Of a stretch of DNA of 64,000 nucleotides, positions 15,970-23,471 are shown piece after piece. The stretch spans positions 1 to 64,000 of the forward strand of contig NZ_JAOQNX010000021.1 in the NCBI RefSeq assembly GCF_025961575.1. Reading direction: 5' to 3'. The stretch is from Rhodoblastus acidophilus. GTDB lineage: Bacteria > Pseudomonadota > Alphaproteobacteria > Rhizobiales > Beijerinckiaceae. Both the position numbers and the translations under genes were made by a program. The notes beneath the pieces were generated by a model. The model saw only the letters and a list, made by a program, of their open reading frames with translations. It had not been told where the DNA came from and did not search any database. The number at the start of each line of letters is the position of its first letter. The stretch's first letter is position 1.

Positions 15970-16854
15970 ATGGCGACAGCGGCCCTTCTTTCCGACGCGA
16001 TCGCCGAAGAGGCGATTCTTTCCGGCCCCGAGGCGGAAAAGATTTTGGGCGAAGTCGCCGCGAAACTGCGCGGCGGAGACATCGTCCCCTATCTCGGCCC
16101 CGCCATTGTGGGGATGACCGAGCCTGCGATTCCGCTGGGTCCCGAGGGGCTGGCCGAGTTCTTCGGCAAGAAGGTGGCGCTGCCGCGCCGCGCCCGCGGC
16201 AACGCCTGGGCGTCCGCGCAATATATCGAAGGCTACAAGCTGCGGCCGACCGTTGTCCTGTTCATGACGGAAGCCTTTTCGGCGCCGGTGGCGCCTGCGC
16301 CGCTGCAGACGTTTCTGGCCGGGCTGAACCTGCCGCTGATCGTCGACACCTGGTATGACGGCGCGATGCGAAAAGCGCTCGCCGACAAGGGAGAGTGGGG
16401 CGAAGTGCAGGGCATTTCGCGCGCCGGCATTGGCGAAGACCGCTGGTTCCGCTTTTATGACGCCGCCGGCGGCGAGGCCAAGGCTGCGGATGCGGCGGGT
16501 TGGAAGACGCTGCTCTACAAGCCGCATGGCTCGGTGACGCCGGCGAAGAATTATCTGATCTCCGACGCCGATTATGTCGAGGTTCTGACCGAGATCGACA
16601 TTCAGACGCCGATCCCCGATGCGGTGAAGGATCGTCGCGGCGATCGCGGTTTCCTGTTCATCGGTTGCCGCTTCCATGACCAGATGCTGCGCACCTATGC
16701 GCGGCAGGTTTCGAAACGGTCGGCGCCGCCGCATTATGCGGTGATCGAGCCCGACCAGGAATTGACGCTCAATGAAAAGCGTTTCTTTGCGGCGGAGAAT
16801 ATCGTGCCGCTCGCCATTCCATTGGCGCGCGCCTGCGAGATCATCATGGCGTGA
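15970..16854 (+). CDS. SIR2-like domain protein in nif operon
   Basis: A 294-residue soluble protein that I place tentatively in the divergent SIR2-like (SIR2_2) group. Supporting points: a gly-rich turn after a hydrophobic strand (GGDIVPYLGPAIVG), KPHGSVTPAKNYLIS, where HG may match the catalytic His of SIR2 enzymes, and near the end FLFIGCRFHDQMLRTYARQ, like the FIGYS-x-D-x-x-LR motif of SIR2_2. The usual GAG-[IL]-S NAD-binding start is altered to LGPAI, so NAD chemistry is unproven. It starts two bases after nifT and precedes nifB. No zinc-cysteine module is present, unlike the CobB at 45580. Confidence 0.65.
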   Translation: MATAALLSDAIAEEAILSGPEAEKILGEVAAKLRGGDIVPYLGPAIVGMTEPAIPLGPEGLAEFFGKKVALPRRARGNAWASAQYIEGYKLRPTVVLFMTEAFSAPVAPAPLQTFLAGLNLPLIVDTWYDGAMRKALADKGEWGEVQGISRAGIGEDRWFRFYDAAGGEAKAADAAGWKTLLYKPHGSVTPAKNYLISDADYVEVLTEIDIQTPIPDAVKDRRGDRGFLFIGCRFHDQMLRTYARQVSKRSAPPHYAVIEPDQELTLNEKRFFAAENIVPLAIPLARACEIIMA

Positions 16855-16931
16855 AACGAACCTGTCTGCGGCCCTTGCGGCGCGACTTGAGGGAGCCTCC
16901 GGGCTCCCATTTTTTTTGTCGTGGCGTTGAG

Positions 16932-17016
16932 CGTCATTGCGAGCGGAGCGAAGCAATCCACCTTGCGTGCAAGTCGCAGCGTGGATTGCTTCGTCGCTGC
17001 GCTCCTCGCAATGACG
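16932..17016. repeat. Dispersed inverted-end repeat (TCATTGCGAGC type)
   Basis: Ends CGTCATTGCGAG (16932-16943) and CTCGCAATGACG (17005-17016) are perfect inverted repeats, with further complementary GAAGCAATCCA / TGGATTGCTTC inside. This is a common intergenic element type in alphaproteobacteria. It lies between the SIR2-like gene and the nifB control region. A half copy is at 10881-10913. Confidence 0.8.
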
Positions 17017-17027
17017 GACGGTTTTAT

Positions 17028-17043
17028 TGTCAGCTTTGCAACA
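17028..17043. promoter_or_regulatory. NifA upstream activator site 1 for nifB
   Basis: TGT-CAGCTTTGCA-ACA is an exact TGT-N10-ACA site, 103 bases before the -24 element. A second site lies 40 bases downstream, about four helical turns, so both can face the same side. Confidence 0.8.
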
Positions 17044-17067
17044 GGTCGAAAATGGCGTCTTGATTTC

Positions 17068-17083
17068 TGTGACCTCTACGACA
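17068..17083. promoter_or_regulatory. NifA upstream activator site 2 for nifB
   Basis: TGT-GACCTCTACG-ACA is an exact TGT-N10-ACA site, 63 bases before the -24 element. Together with site 1 it gives a textbook NifA enhancer. Confidence 0.8.
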
Positions 17084-17111
17084 ATTGTCTTTGTCAATCC
17101 GTATTAAATAA

Positions 17112-17125
17112 CTGTTTTAAAACAG
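17112..17125. promoter_or_regulatory. Palindrome between NifA sites and nifB promoter
   Basis: CTGTTTTAAAACAG is a perfect 14-bp palindrome lying between the second NifA site and the -24 element, where an IHF or repressor site would be expected. Its binder is unknown. Confidence 0.4.
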
Positions 17126-17146
17126 GAAGTCGTCTTGGCGCGCTCT

Positions 17147-17160
17147 GGCGCGGCCCTTGC
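17147..17160 (+). promoter_or_regulatory. Sigma-54 promoter of nifB operon
   Basis: TGGCGCGGCCCTTGCT: GG at 17147-17148, ten bases, GC at 17159-17160. It is 42 bases before the nifB ATG, with two NifA sites upstream. Confidence 0.88.
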
Positions 17161-17201
17161 TACCAATGGCGCAGGATTGAATTCGCTGGAGAGGCTGGTC
17201 A

Positions 17202-18752
17202 ATGGAATCTTTGACGCATCAAGCGGGCGCCGATGGCGTGGATATGGACGCGATCATGCAGCAGATGGCCGAGCACAAGGGCTGCGGCACATCGGGCGGT
17301 TCGGGCAAATCGAGCTGCGGCTCGTCGGCCGGACCGAGCGACATGCCGGCGGAAATCTGGGAGAAGGTGAAAAACCATCCCTGCTATTCCGAAGAGGCGC
17401 ATCACCATTTCGCCCGCATGCATGTCGCCGTGGCGCCTGCGTGCAACATCCAGTGCAATTACTGCAATCGCAAATATGACTGCGCCAATGAATCGCGTCC
17501 CGGCGTGGTCTCCGAGCGTCTGACGCCGGAACAGGCGGCGAAGAAAGTGGTGGCCGTCGCCGCGACCATTCCGCAGATGACGGTGTTGGGCATTGCCGGC
17601 CCCGGCGACCCGCTCGCCAATCCGGCGAAGACGTTCAAAACCTTCGAGCTGATCGCCAAGACCGCGCCGGATATAAAACTCTGTCTGTCGACCAATGGTC
17701 TGGCGCTGCCGGAGCACATCGACACAATCTCGAAATACAATATCGATCACGTCACCATCACCATCAACATGGTCGATCCCGAGGTCGGCGCGAAAATCTA
17801 TCCGTGGATTTTTTGGGATCACAAGCGCATCGAGGGCGTGGAAGCCGCGCGCATTCTCTCCGAGAACCAGCTTCGCGGTCTGGAAATGCTGACTGAGCGC
17901 GGCATCCTCTGCAAGGTCAATTCGGTGATGATCCCTGGCGTCAACGACCAGCATCTCGTTGAGGTCAACAAGGCGGTGAAGTCGCGCGGCGCCTTCCTGC
18001 ACAACATCATGCCGCTGATCTCGGCTCCTGAGCATGGCACCGTGTTTGGGTTGACCGGGCAGCGCGGCCCGACGGCGCAGGAGCTGAAGGCGCTGCAGGA
18101 CGCCTGCGAAGGCGAAATGAACATGATGCGCCACTGCCGCCAGTGTCGCGCCGACGCGGTGGGTCTGTTGGGCGAGGATCGCTCGGCGGAATTCACCACC
18201 GACAAGATCATGGACATGGAGGTCAATTACGACCTCGAGTCGCGCAAGGCCTATCAGGCCGCGGTCGAGCAGGAGCGCGTCGCCAAGGTCGAAGCCAAGA
18301 ACGAAGAAATGGCTGCGCTTGCCGGCGAGGAGAGCGACGTCAAGGTTTTGGTCGCCGTGGCGACCAAAGGCAACGGTCTGATCAACGAGCATTTTGGTCA
18401 CGCGAAAGAATTCCAGATCTACGAACTCTCGACGTCTGGTTCGAAATTCGTCGGTCACCGCCGCGTCGACATGTATTGCCAGGGCGGCTTTGGCGAAGAG
18501 GACACGCTGGGCACGGTGATCCGCGCCATCAACGATTGCCATGCGGTATTCGTCGCCAAGATCGGCGGCTGTCCGAAGAACGACCTGATCAAGGCGGGCA
18601 TCGAGCCGGTGGATGAGTTCGCCCATGAGTTCATCGAGAAATCGGCGATCTCCTGGTTCAAGGCCTATCTCGAGAAGGTGAAGTCCGGCGAGGTTTCGCA
18701 TGTCGCGCGCGGCGATGCCGAAATCCGTCAAGGCGCGCTGATCGCGGAATAG
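17202..18752 (+). CDS. nifB: NifB, radical SAM FeMo-co core synthase
   Basis: NifB builds NifB-co, the 8Fe-9S-C core of FeMo-co. The 516-residue protein has the radical SAM motif C-NIQ-C-NY-C (residues 81-88), followed by [14 protein letters not shown], and a C-terminal NifX-like domain from about residue 380 ([25 protein letters not shown]). The N-terminal Ser/Gly/Cys-rich stretch is common in alphaproteobacterial NifB. The start at 17202 is an ATG after GGAGAGG. fdxN2 follows after 9 bases. Confidence 0.98.
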   Translation: MESLTHQAGADGVDMDAIMQQMAEHKGCGTSGGSGKSSCGSSAGPSDMPAEIWEKVKNHPCYSEEAHHHFARMHVAVAPACNIQCNYCNRKYDCANESRPGVVSERLTPEQAAKKVVAVAATIPQMTVLGIAGPGDPLANPAKTFKTFELIAKTAPDIKLCLSTNGLALPEHIDTISKYNIDHVTITINMVDPEVGAKIYPWIFWDHKRIEGVEAARILSENQLRGLEMLTERGILCKVNSVMIPGVNDQHLVEVNKAVKSRGAFLHNIMPLISAPEHGTVFGLTGQRGPTAQELKALQDACEGEMNMMRHCRQCRADAVGLLGEDRSAEFTTDKIMDMEVNYDLESRKAYQAAVEQERVAKVEAKNEEMAALAGEESDVKVLVAVATKGNGLINEHFGHAKEFQIYELSTSGSKFVGHRRVDMYCQGGFGEEDTLGTVIRAINDCHAVFVAKIGGCPKNDLIKAGIEPVDEFAHEFIEKSAISWFKAYLEKVKSGEVSHVARGDAEIRQGALIAE

Positions 18753-18761
18753 GAGTTCGTC

Positions 18762-18980
18762 ATGGCGTACAAGATCGTTGCATCGCAATGCACGTCCTGT
18801 TCGGCGTGCGAGGCGGAATGTCCGAACATGGCCATTTCGGAAAAGGGCGGGACCTTTGTGATTGATCCCGCCAAATGCACGGAGTGCATCGGGCATTTCG
18901 ACACCGCGCAATGCGTCGCGGTGTGCCCGGTGGACAAGACCTGCATCATCGATCCGAGCTACCCGCGCTACCAGGCGTGA
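18762..18980 (+). CDS. fdxN: FdxN-type 2[4Fe-4S] ferredoxin (copy 2)
   Basis: A 72-residue ferredoxin paralogous to the one at 15497: both begin MAYKI-ASQCT-CSACE-ECPN-AIS. The cysteine motifs [12 protein letters not shown] and CTECIG...CVAVCP bind two [4Fe-4S] clusters. Its position nine bases after nifB matches ferredoxins that support NifB radical chemistry. It ends with an extra PSYPRYQA tail. The following 237 bases hold only a repeat element. Confidence 0.94.
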   Translation: MAYKIVASQCTSCSACEAECPNMAISEKGGTFVIDPAKCTECIGHFDTAQCVAVCPVDKTCIIDPSYPRYQA

Positions 18981-18988
18981 CGCGCCTG

Positions 18989-19190
18989 TCCCCTCTCCCC
19001 GCAAGCGGGGAGAGGGTTAGGGTGAGGGGCTGGGGCGTTGGCCTCGGCGCCATCAGGACAACCCCACGCGGCTGCTTTCCTGACGACATTGAAGCCAACG
19101 CCCCAGCCCCTCATCCCCCGCCTTCTCCCCGCATAGCTCGTCGAAAGACGGGCGTCCTCGCGGACGCCCTTTCGGGGAGAAGGAGCCAGA
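18989..19190. repeat. Mirrored intergenic repeat within nifB operon
   Basis: The left part (CCCCTCTCCCCGCAAGCGGG and GGTTAGGGTGAGGGGCTGGG) is repeated in inverted form further right (CCCCAGCCCCTCATCCC). Parts can fold into long hairpins. The same type occurs at 60295-60418. It separates fdxN2 from the next gene, so it may affect mRNA processing. Confidence 0.7.
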
Positions 19191-19217
19191 GCCCGCCCTT
19201 CATCGAGAGCCCCCTCC

Positions 19218-19532
19218 ATGACCAATTTTGTCCTCACCCCGAAAGCCAACCGTTTCATGCGCATGATGGTGATGACCGATGGCGGACCCGGCGCCGGCTT
19301 CCGGCTCGCCGTGTCGCCCGGCGGCTGTTCCGGTCTGTCCGCCGACATTTCCGTGATCGCCGAACCGCTGCCCGGCGACGCCACTGTCATCCAGGACGGC
19401 GTAAAATTGTTCCTGCCGGCGGAAAGCCGCCTGCTGTTGCAGGACGTCACCATCGACTTCGCGGATACGCCGACCTCGACCGGCCTCGTCTTCCACGACC
19501 CGAAGCAACAGGCTTGCTGCAGCACGAAGTGA
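19218..19532 (+). CDS. A-type Fe-S carrier (HesB/IscA family), nif-associated
   Basis: A 104-residue A-type protein. It has the first conserved cysteine in SPGGCSGLSADIS, and the C-terminal pair is CC in QQACCSTK rather than the usual C-x-C-G. This modified tail is typical of the HesB-like proteins that follow nifB. It is probably a cluster or iron carrier for nitrogenase maturation. The next gene starts 2 bases after its stop. Confidence 0.85.
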   Translation: MTNFVLTPKANRFMRMMVMTDGGPGAGFRLAVSPGGCSGLSADISVIAEPLPGDATVIQDGVKLFLPAESRLLLQDVTIDFADTPTSTGLVFHDPKQQACCSTK

Positions 19533-19533
19533 C

Positions 19534-20079
19534 ATGATCCAGTCCGCGTCGCGTCAGAGTGATGTGATCTTCGCCGAAGAGGGGGTGCTGTCGCATCCGC
19601 TGTTCGGCGGCGGCCTCGCAGCGGAGGCCGAACGCGCGCTGGAACAGGCGGGTTTGAGCTACGCGGACCCCGAGCAAGCCGAAGCTTTTTTGCGCGCGGC
19701 GGAGTGTTTCGCGCCCGACCATTTCGCCGTGTTGATTGGTTGGTACCGGTACTATTTCTACAAGGGCCGTTTGGCCGAAGCGCTCGCGATCGGCCGGCGC
19801 TGCCTGATCAAAACCGCGCGCGAAAAGAATTTCGCCGTCGACTGGCGCGACGTGCGCGCGGGCGACGCCGACTTCGGCTCCTATGACGATGTGATGGCGC
19901 GCTTCTTCATGTTCTGCCTCAAGGGCTATGCCTATCTGCACCTGCGTCTCGGCGATCTCGAGGAGGGGCGCGAGGCTTCGCTCAAATTGCTCGAACTCGA
20001 TCCCACCGACCGCATCAATGCGCGTCTGCTGCTCGACGTGCTCGCGCGCGCAAAAACTGCGGAGGCCGGCGATGAATGA
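19534..20079 (+). CDS. Nif-associated TPR-like protein
   Basis: A 181-residue, helix-rich soluble protein. The pattern AEAFLRAAECFAPDHFAVLIGWYRYYFYKGRLAEALAIGRRCL and the later KGYAYLHLRLGDLEEGREASLKLLELDP look like two tetratricopeptide-type helix pairs. Its gene is fused by overlap to the LRV Fe-S gene (stop and start share eight bases), a pairing I recall from other nif clusters. Role unknown; a protein-interaction scaffold is the simplest guess. Confidence 0.75.
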   Translation: MIQSASRQSDVIFAEEGVLSHPLFGGGLAAEAERALEQAGLSYADPEQAEAFLRAAECFAPDHFAVLIGWYRYYFYKGRLAEALAIGRRCLIKTAREKNFAVDWRDVRAGDADFGSYDDVMARFFMFCLKGYAYLHLRLGDLEEGREASLKLLELDPTDRINARLLLDVLARAKTAEAGDE

Positions 20080-20824
20080 CGAGATTGTCGAAACCATCGA
20101 CTGGCGCGGCGAACCGATCGATTGTCGCACGTGTCGGCATCAGGACATGCTGGCCCAGGGCAAATGTCAGCTTTCCCACGCCTGCGTGAACGACCGTTAC
20201 GCGCGCCGCATCGACCGGTTTTTTCACTGGAATCCGGAACTGTCGAACGACTATCTCAAGCACGAATATTTCGAGATCCGCGCCATCGCCGCCAAGCGCG
20301 CGGCGGTGTTCGGGCTCATTCCGCTGCTTGACGATCCTGAGGAAACCGTGCGCTGGAATGCGGCGCGCCGGCTGCCGACGAAGCATATTTTGAAGCTGCG
20401 CCACGACCCGCATCGCGAGGTGCGCATCCGCATCGTCTCGCTGCTGGACGGCGCCGATCTCGTCCCGATGTTGCGGGATGAAGACTATTATGTCCGACAG
20501 GTGATTGCGCGAAAACTGGCGCCAAACCTGCTGGAGTGGCTTGTGAGCGATCCCGAGCCGGAAGTGCGGCGGGTGGTGGCACAGCGCGCGGAAAAGAACG
20601 TGCTGTTGCGCATGATGACCGACCCGGAGCCACGCGTGCGGGTCGAGGTGGCAAAACGTCTGGCACCGGAATTTCTGGCGCGGATGCGTGGGGATGAGGA
20701 CTGGCGCGTACGCTATGAGGCGGCCTGCCGGATCGAGACGGACCTGCTGGCGGAGCTGGCGGAGGACGAGGATGAAATGGTGCGCGAAACGGTTCGCGCA
20801 CGGTTGAACGGGGACCGGACATGA
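20072..20824 (+). CDS. LRV protein with N-terminal [4Fe-4S] domain
   Basis: A 250-residue leucine-rich-repeat-variant protein. The N-terminus carries four cysteines (DCRTCRHQDMLAQGKCQLSHAC) that match the [4Fe-4S] domain of the LRV protein found beside nifB in Azotobacter. The remainder is a run of ~24-residue repeats with the pattern D-PE-VRR-VA-R-A (e.g. VSDPEPEVRRVVAQRAEKN, MTDPEPRVRVEVAKRLAPE). The Fe-S cluster and repeats suggest a redox-sensitive interaction protein. ATG 20072 overlaps the upstream gene. Confidence 0.88.
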   Translation: MNDEIVETIDWRGEPIDCRTCRHQDMLAQGKCQLSHACVNDRYARRIDRFFHWNPELSNDYLKHEYFEIRAIAAKRAAVFGLIPLLDDPEETVRWNAARRLPTKHILKLRHDPHREVRIRIVSLLDGADLVPMLRDEDYYVRQVIARKLAPNLLEWLVSDPEPEVRRVVAQRAEKNVLLRMMTDPEPRVRVEVAKRLAPEFLARMRGDEDWRVRYEAACRIETDLLAELAEDEDEMVRETVRARLNGDRT

Positions 20825-21141
20825 GCAACATCGTTCGCGACAGCGAGGTCAACGAACTCGTGAATCAGCCGTATTTCAATTACGGCGCGAAGGTGCGAGC
20901 CAAACGTCTGGTGCGCAATGACGGCACCTATGCCGGCAAGGAGATCGGCGACCTTCTCGTGAAGAAGGGCGAGGTCGGCTATGTCGTCAGCATCGGCACC
21001 TTCCTGCAGCAGTTCTATATTTACGGCGTCGAGTTTCTCGACAGCGGCAATCGCGTCGGCATGAAGCGCCGCGAACTCGAATGGGCCGACGCCTCCAACG
21101 ACGACGATGACCTTCCCCTGCCTCAGGAGCTTGACGCATGA
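20821..21141 (+). CDS. nifZ: NifZ (first of two)
   Basis: A 106-residue NifZ, which helps form the second P-cluster of MoFe protein. It contains the family core YFNYGAKVRAKRLVRNDGTY and KGEVGYVVSIGTFLQQFYIYGVEF. The ATG overlaps the LRV stop by four bases, and its own stop overlaps the next nifZ start by four, so the genes are tightly coupled. Confidence 0.93.
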   Translation: MSNIVRDSEVNELVNQPYFNYGAKVRAKRLVRNDGTYAGKEIGDLLVKKGEVGYVVSIGTFLQQFYIYGVEFLDSGNRVGMKRRELEWADASNDDDDLPLPQELDA

Positions 21142-21377
21142 TCGATCCGCGCGAACCGAAATATCAATGGGGCATGCGCGTGCGGTGCCTGACCGATCTG
21201 GTCAATGACGGCTCCTTCCCCGACGCGCCCGAGGATGCGGTGCTGGCGGCGGAAGGGGCGCTGGGCGAGATCGTCCAGGTCGGCGCCCATGTCGAGAGCA
21301 ACACGCCCGTTTACATGGTCGAGTTCGAACAGAAATATGTGGTCGGCTGCCTCGAAGAGGAAATCGAGCCGGTCTAG
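21138..21377 (+). CDS. nifZ: NifZ (second, short copy)
   Basis: A 79-residue second NifZ-domain protein: YQWGMRVRCLTDLVNDGSFPD and LGEIVQVGAHVESNTPVYMVEF mirror the first copy but diverge in detail, and it lacks the acidic tail. The ATG overlaps the first nifZ stop (ATGA). Two NifZ-like proteins in tandem could act as a heteromer, as inference. Confidence 0.9.
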   Translation: MIDPREPKYQWGMRVRCLTDLVNDGSFPDAPEDAVLAAEGALGEIVQVGAHVESNTPVYMVEFEQKYVVGCLEEEIEPV

Positions 21378-21425
21378 CGCATAGCCCCGAAACGTGGCTC
21401 CCGGTTTTCGGGCGGGGCTATGCGC
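21377..21425. repeat. Palindromic intergenic element
   Basis: Perfect 12-bp arms GCGCATAGCCCC and GGGGCTATGCGC enclose AACGTGGCTCCCGGTTTTCGGG. It starts at the stop codon of the second nifZ and resembles the element at 8721-8766. It could stabilise the upstream mRNA. Confidence 0.65.
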
Positions 21426-21450
21426 CAACGAGACGTTCTGGAGTTTGATC

Positions 21451-21708
21451 ATGGGCATCGACGAAGCGGTCCTGAGCGACATCGAGGCGACGGTTGCGGC
21501 GGCGCAATCGCCGGCCGTGCTGGCGGAATTGCGGCAAAAATATCCGCGGATGGCTTGGTTGCGCTGCGACGCTTCCGATGTCGCGGAGACGCCGTGGAAG
21601 ACAGTCGGTTTGTTCGACCTGCATCTGGTCGGCGGCGACCATTGTCCGCAGGTGGTGCCCGATCCGACCCAGGCCACCGGCTTCATTCTCGCGCGGCGGG
21701 CCGGCTGA
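21451..21708 (+). CDS. Small nif-associated protein, 85 aa
   Basis: An 85-residue soluble protein starting MGIDEAVLSDIEATVAAAQS, with two conserved-looking cysteine/histidine spots (WLRCDASDV and GGDHCPQVV). Small proteins of this kind (I believe DUF6129-like) accompany nifZ in related clusters, but I cannot confirm the family here. GGAG is seven bases before the ATG, and the stop overlaps the following DegT-like start (TGATG), so it is a genuine operon member. Function unknown. Confidence 0.75.
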   Translation: MGIDEAVLSDIEATVAAAQSPAVLAELRQKYPRMAWLRCDASDVAETPWKTVGLFDLHLVGGDHCPQVVPDPTQATGFILARRAG

Positions 21709-22904
21709 TGACCGAATATGATTATTCCGACGAAGGCGAAGGCCAATATATCGAAATTCCGGACGAGCCGATTCCGCTCTCCGATCCCGATCTGACCGCC
21801 GCCGAGCTGAAGGCGGTGGAGGCGGTGCTGCGTTCGCCGTTTCTGGGGGCGGGGCCTGTCGTCGACGAGTTCGAAAAAGCCTTCGCGAAATATCTGGGGC
21901 GGCGCTACGCCATTGCGGTTCCCAGCGGAACGATCGGTCTTGCGCTGATCCTGCTGGCGCAGGGCGTGGGGCCGGGCGACGAGGTGATCGCGCCCTCCTA
22001 TTCGTTCCGCGAATGCGCCCAGGCCATTGCGGCGATCGGCGCGACGCCCGTCTTCATCGACATCGACTATTGGTCGGGCTGCGTCGCCGCCTCCAAGGCG
22101 GAAGCCAAGATTTCGGAAAAGACCCGCGCCATTGTCGTGCTCAACAGCAATGGTCATCCCGCCAATTGGACCGCGTTCCGCGCTCTGGCGGAAAAGACCA
22201 AGCTGCCGCTGATCGAGGATTGTTCGGAGTCCATTGGCTCGCGCTATCAGGGGGCTTTGGTCGGCACGTTTGGCGACGCCAGCTTTTTTGATTTCTCGCA
22301 GCCGTCGCCGCTGGTCTGCGGCGAGGGCGGCATGATCGTCACCGACGATGTCGATCTGGCCATGGCGGTGCGGCGGCGCCGGTCCCATGCGCTGGAGGAG
22401 CGCGGCTCGGTGGCCGTCACCAGCGCGCCTGCGCTTCAGGCGAAGATGAGCGATCTGACCGCCGCGCTCGGGCTCGTGCAATTGTCCCGGATCGACGAGA
22501 TTTTGGAGAAGCGGCGCGAGACCGAACAGACCTATTCGAAATTCATCCAGGCTTTCGAAGGCATCAAGCCGCCCTATGTCGGGCCTGAGGTCACGGAGCT
22601 GCATTGGTTCGTCTATGTCGTGCATCTGGGCACGCGCTACGACCGCAAGACGCGCGATTCCATCATTGAGGAATTGGTTCTCGAACAGGTGGAGGGCTCG
22701 CCCTATTGCACGCCGCTGCATTTGCAGCGCCATTACTTTGAACGCGGCTGGCGTCGCGGCGATCTGCTGGTCACCGAAAAGGTGGCCGATCGCGCCGTCG
22801 CCCTGCCGTTCCACTCACACCTGAGCCCGGAGCAGATCGAATTCATCATGGCCACCGCGAAGGACGCGCTGGTCTCGGCGAATACCGGCGCCGCCCCTCT
22901 CTAG
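21708..22904 (+). CDS. DegT/DnrJ-like fold-type I protein without the PLP lysine
   Basis: A 398-residue member of the DegT/DnrJ/EryC1/StrS family of sugar aminotransferases. Preserved are LGAGPVVDEFEKAFAKYLGRRYAIAVPSGTIGL, the PLP-ring aspartate in LIEDCSESIGSRYQG, and the C-terminal GEGGMIVTDD. The lysine that forms the Schiff base normally lies six residues before GEGG; here the stretch is FDFSQPSPLVCGEGG with Ser at that place. The codon is TCG, with no frameshift nearby. It might use PMP, as ColD-type dehydratases do with His, or be non-enzymatic. Overlapping the 85-aa gene, it is inside the nif operon. Confidence 0.85.
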   Translation: MTEYDYSDEGEGQYIEIPDEPIPLSDPDLTAAELKAVEAVLRSPFLGAGPVVDEFEKAFAKYLGRRYAIAVPSGTIGLALILLAQGVGPGDEVIAPSYSFRECAQAIAAIGATPVFIDIDYWSGCVAASKAEAKISEKTRAIVVLNSNGHPANWTAFRALAEKTKLPLIEDCSESIGSRYQGALVGTFGDASFFDFSQPSPLVCGEGGMIVTDDVDLAMAVRRRRSHALEERGSVAVTSAPALQAKMSDLTAALGLVQLSRIDEILEKRRETEQTYSKFIQAFEGIKPPYVGPEVTELHWFVYVVHLGTRYDRKTRDSIIEELVLEQVEGSPYCTPLHLQRHYFERGWRRGDLLVTEKVADRAVALPFHSHLSPEQIEFIMATAKDALVSANTGAAPL

Positions 22905-22971
22905 GGGCGGAGTCGGAGAATAACGATCGACGGCCAAAAGAGCCGCGACGTAAAATTTTGGAGTTGGAAAC

Positions 22972-23271
22972 ATGGCATCTGTGACTTTGGCCCCGACGGG
23001 CCAGGTGGTGGAGGCGGCTGAAGGCGAGTCGCTTCTCTCCGTCATCTTGAAAGCGATCCCTGGATTTTCGCACAAGTGCGAGGGCAAGGCGCAATGCGGC
23101 TCTTGCCACATCTTCGTGCTTGAAGGACGAAAAGGCCTGACCAAGACCACGCGGGAAGAGAATTCCAAGCTCGACGAACTCGTCGGCGTCGGCTCGAAAT
23201 CGCGACTGGCCTGCCAGACCAAGGTCTTGGGCGCCGAAGACATCAAGGTGGAAATTCTGAGTTTCGTCTGA
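22972..23271 (+). CDS. [2Fe-2S] ferredoxin, nif-associated
   Basis: A 99-residue adrenodoxin-like [2Fe-2S] ferredoxin: C-EGKAQ-C-GS-C in HKCEGKAQCGSCHIF and a fourth cysteine in LACQTKVLG. It is acidic and soluble. Its role as an electron carrier for nitrogen fixation or Fe-S assembly is inferred from the location after the DegT-like gene. A GGAG precedes the ATG. No nif-type promoter was seen in the 67-base gap, so it is likely co-transcribed. Confidence 0.9.
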   Translation: MASVTLAPTGQVVEAAEGESLLSVILKAIPGFSHKCEGKAQCGSCHIFVLEGRKGLTKTTREENSKLDELVGVGSKSRLACQTKVLGAEDIKVEILSFV

Positions 23272-23319
23272 TCCGTTTTTCAGGATCGGATGGAAGCCCG
23301 CGCGGATGGGGTTCGCGCG

Positions 23320-23458
23320 GGAGAGGCGCCGGCTTGCCTTTTTTCAGCAAGCGGCGCCGCGCGCGAAGGGGACCGCCCCCGGTCTTCGCGCGGAAAAACC
23401 TGGCGCTCTCCGGGATTCGGGCGAAGCGGGAGAGCGTTGGGGAGGGGGCGTTTTCGTC
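23320..23458. repeat. Stem-loop-rich gap between ferredoxin and small gene
   Basis: Two inverted repeats are visible: GCGCGAAGGGGACCG / CGGTCTTCGCGC and CGCTCTCC / GGGAGAGCG. Neither has a T-run. They may be mRNA processing sites within a long operon. I see no gene here. Confidence 0.4.
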
Positions 23459-23471
23459 AGGGAGTCACAAC

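Noticed and set aside
15970-16854. Anti-phage SIR2 defence gene
   Set aside because: Neighbours are nifT and nifB, and there is no partner effector or other defence gene nearby.
17199-19004. About 600-codon minus-strand frame opposite nifB
   Set aside because: NifB and fdxN on the plus strand are certain, and the antisense product looks like frame noise.
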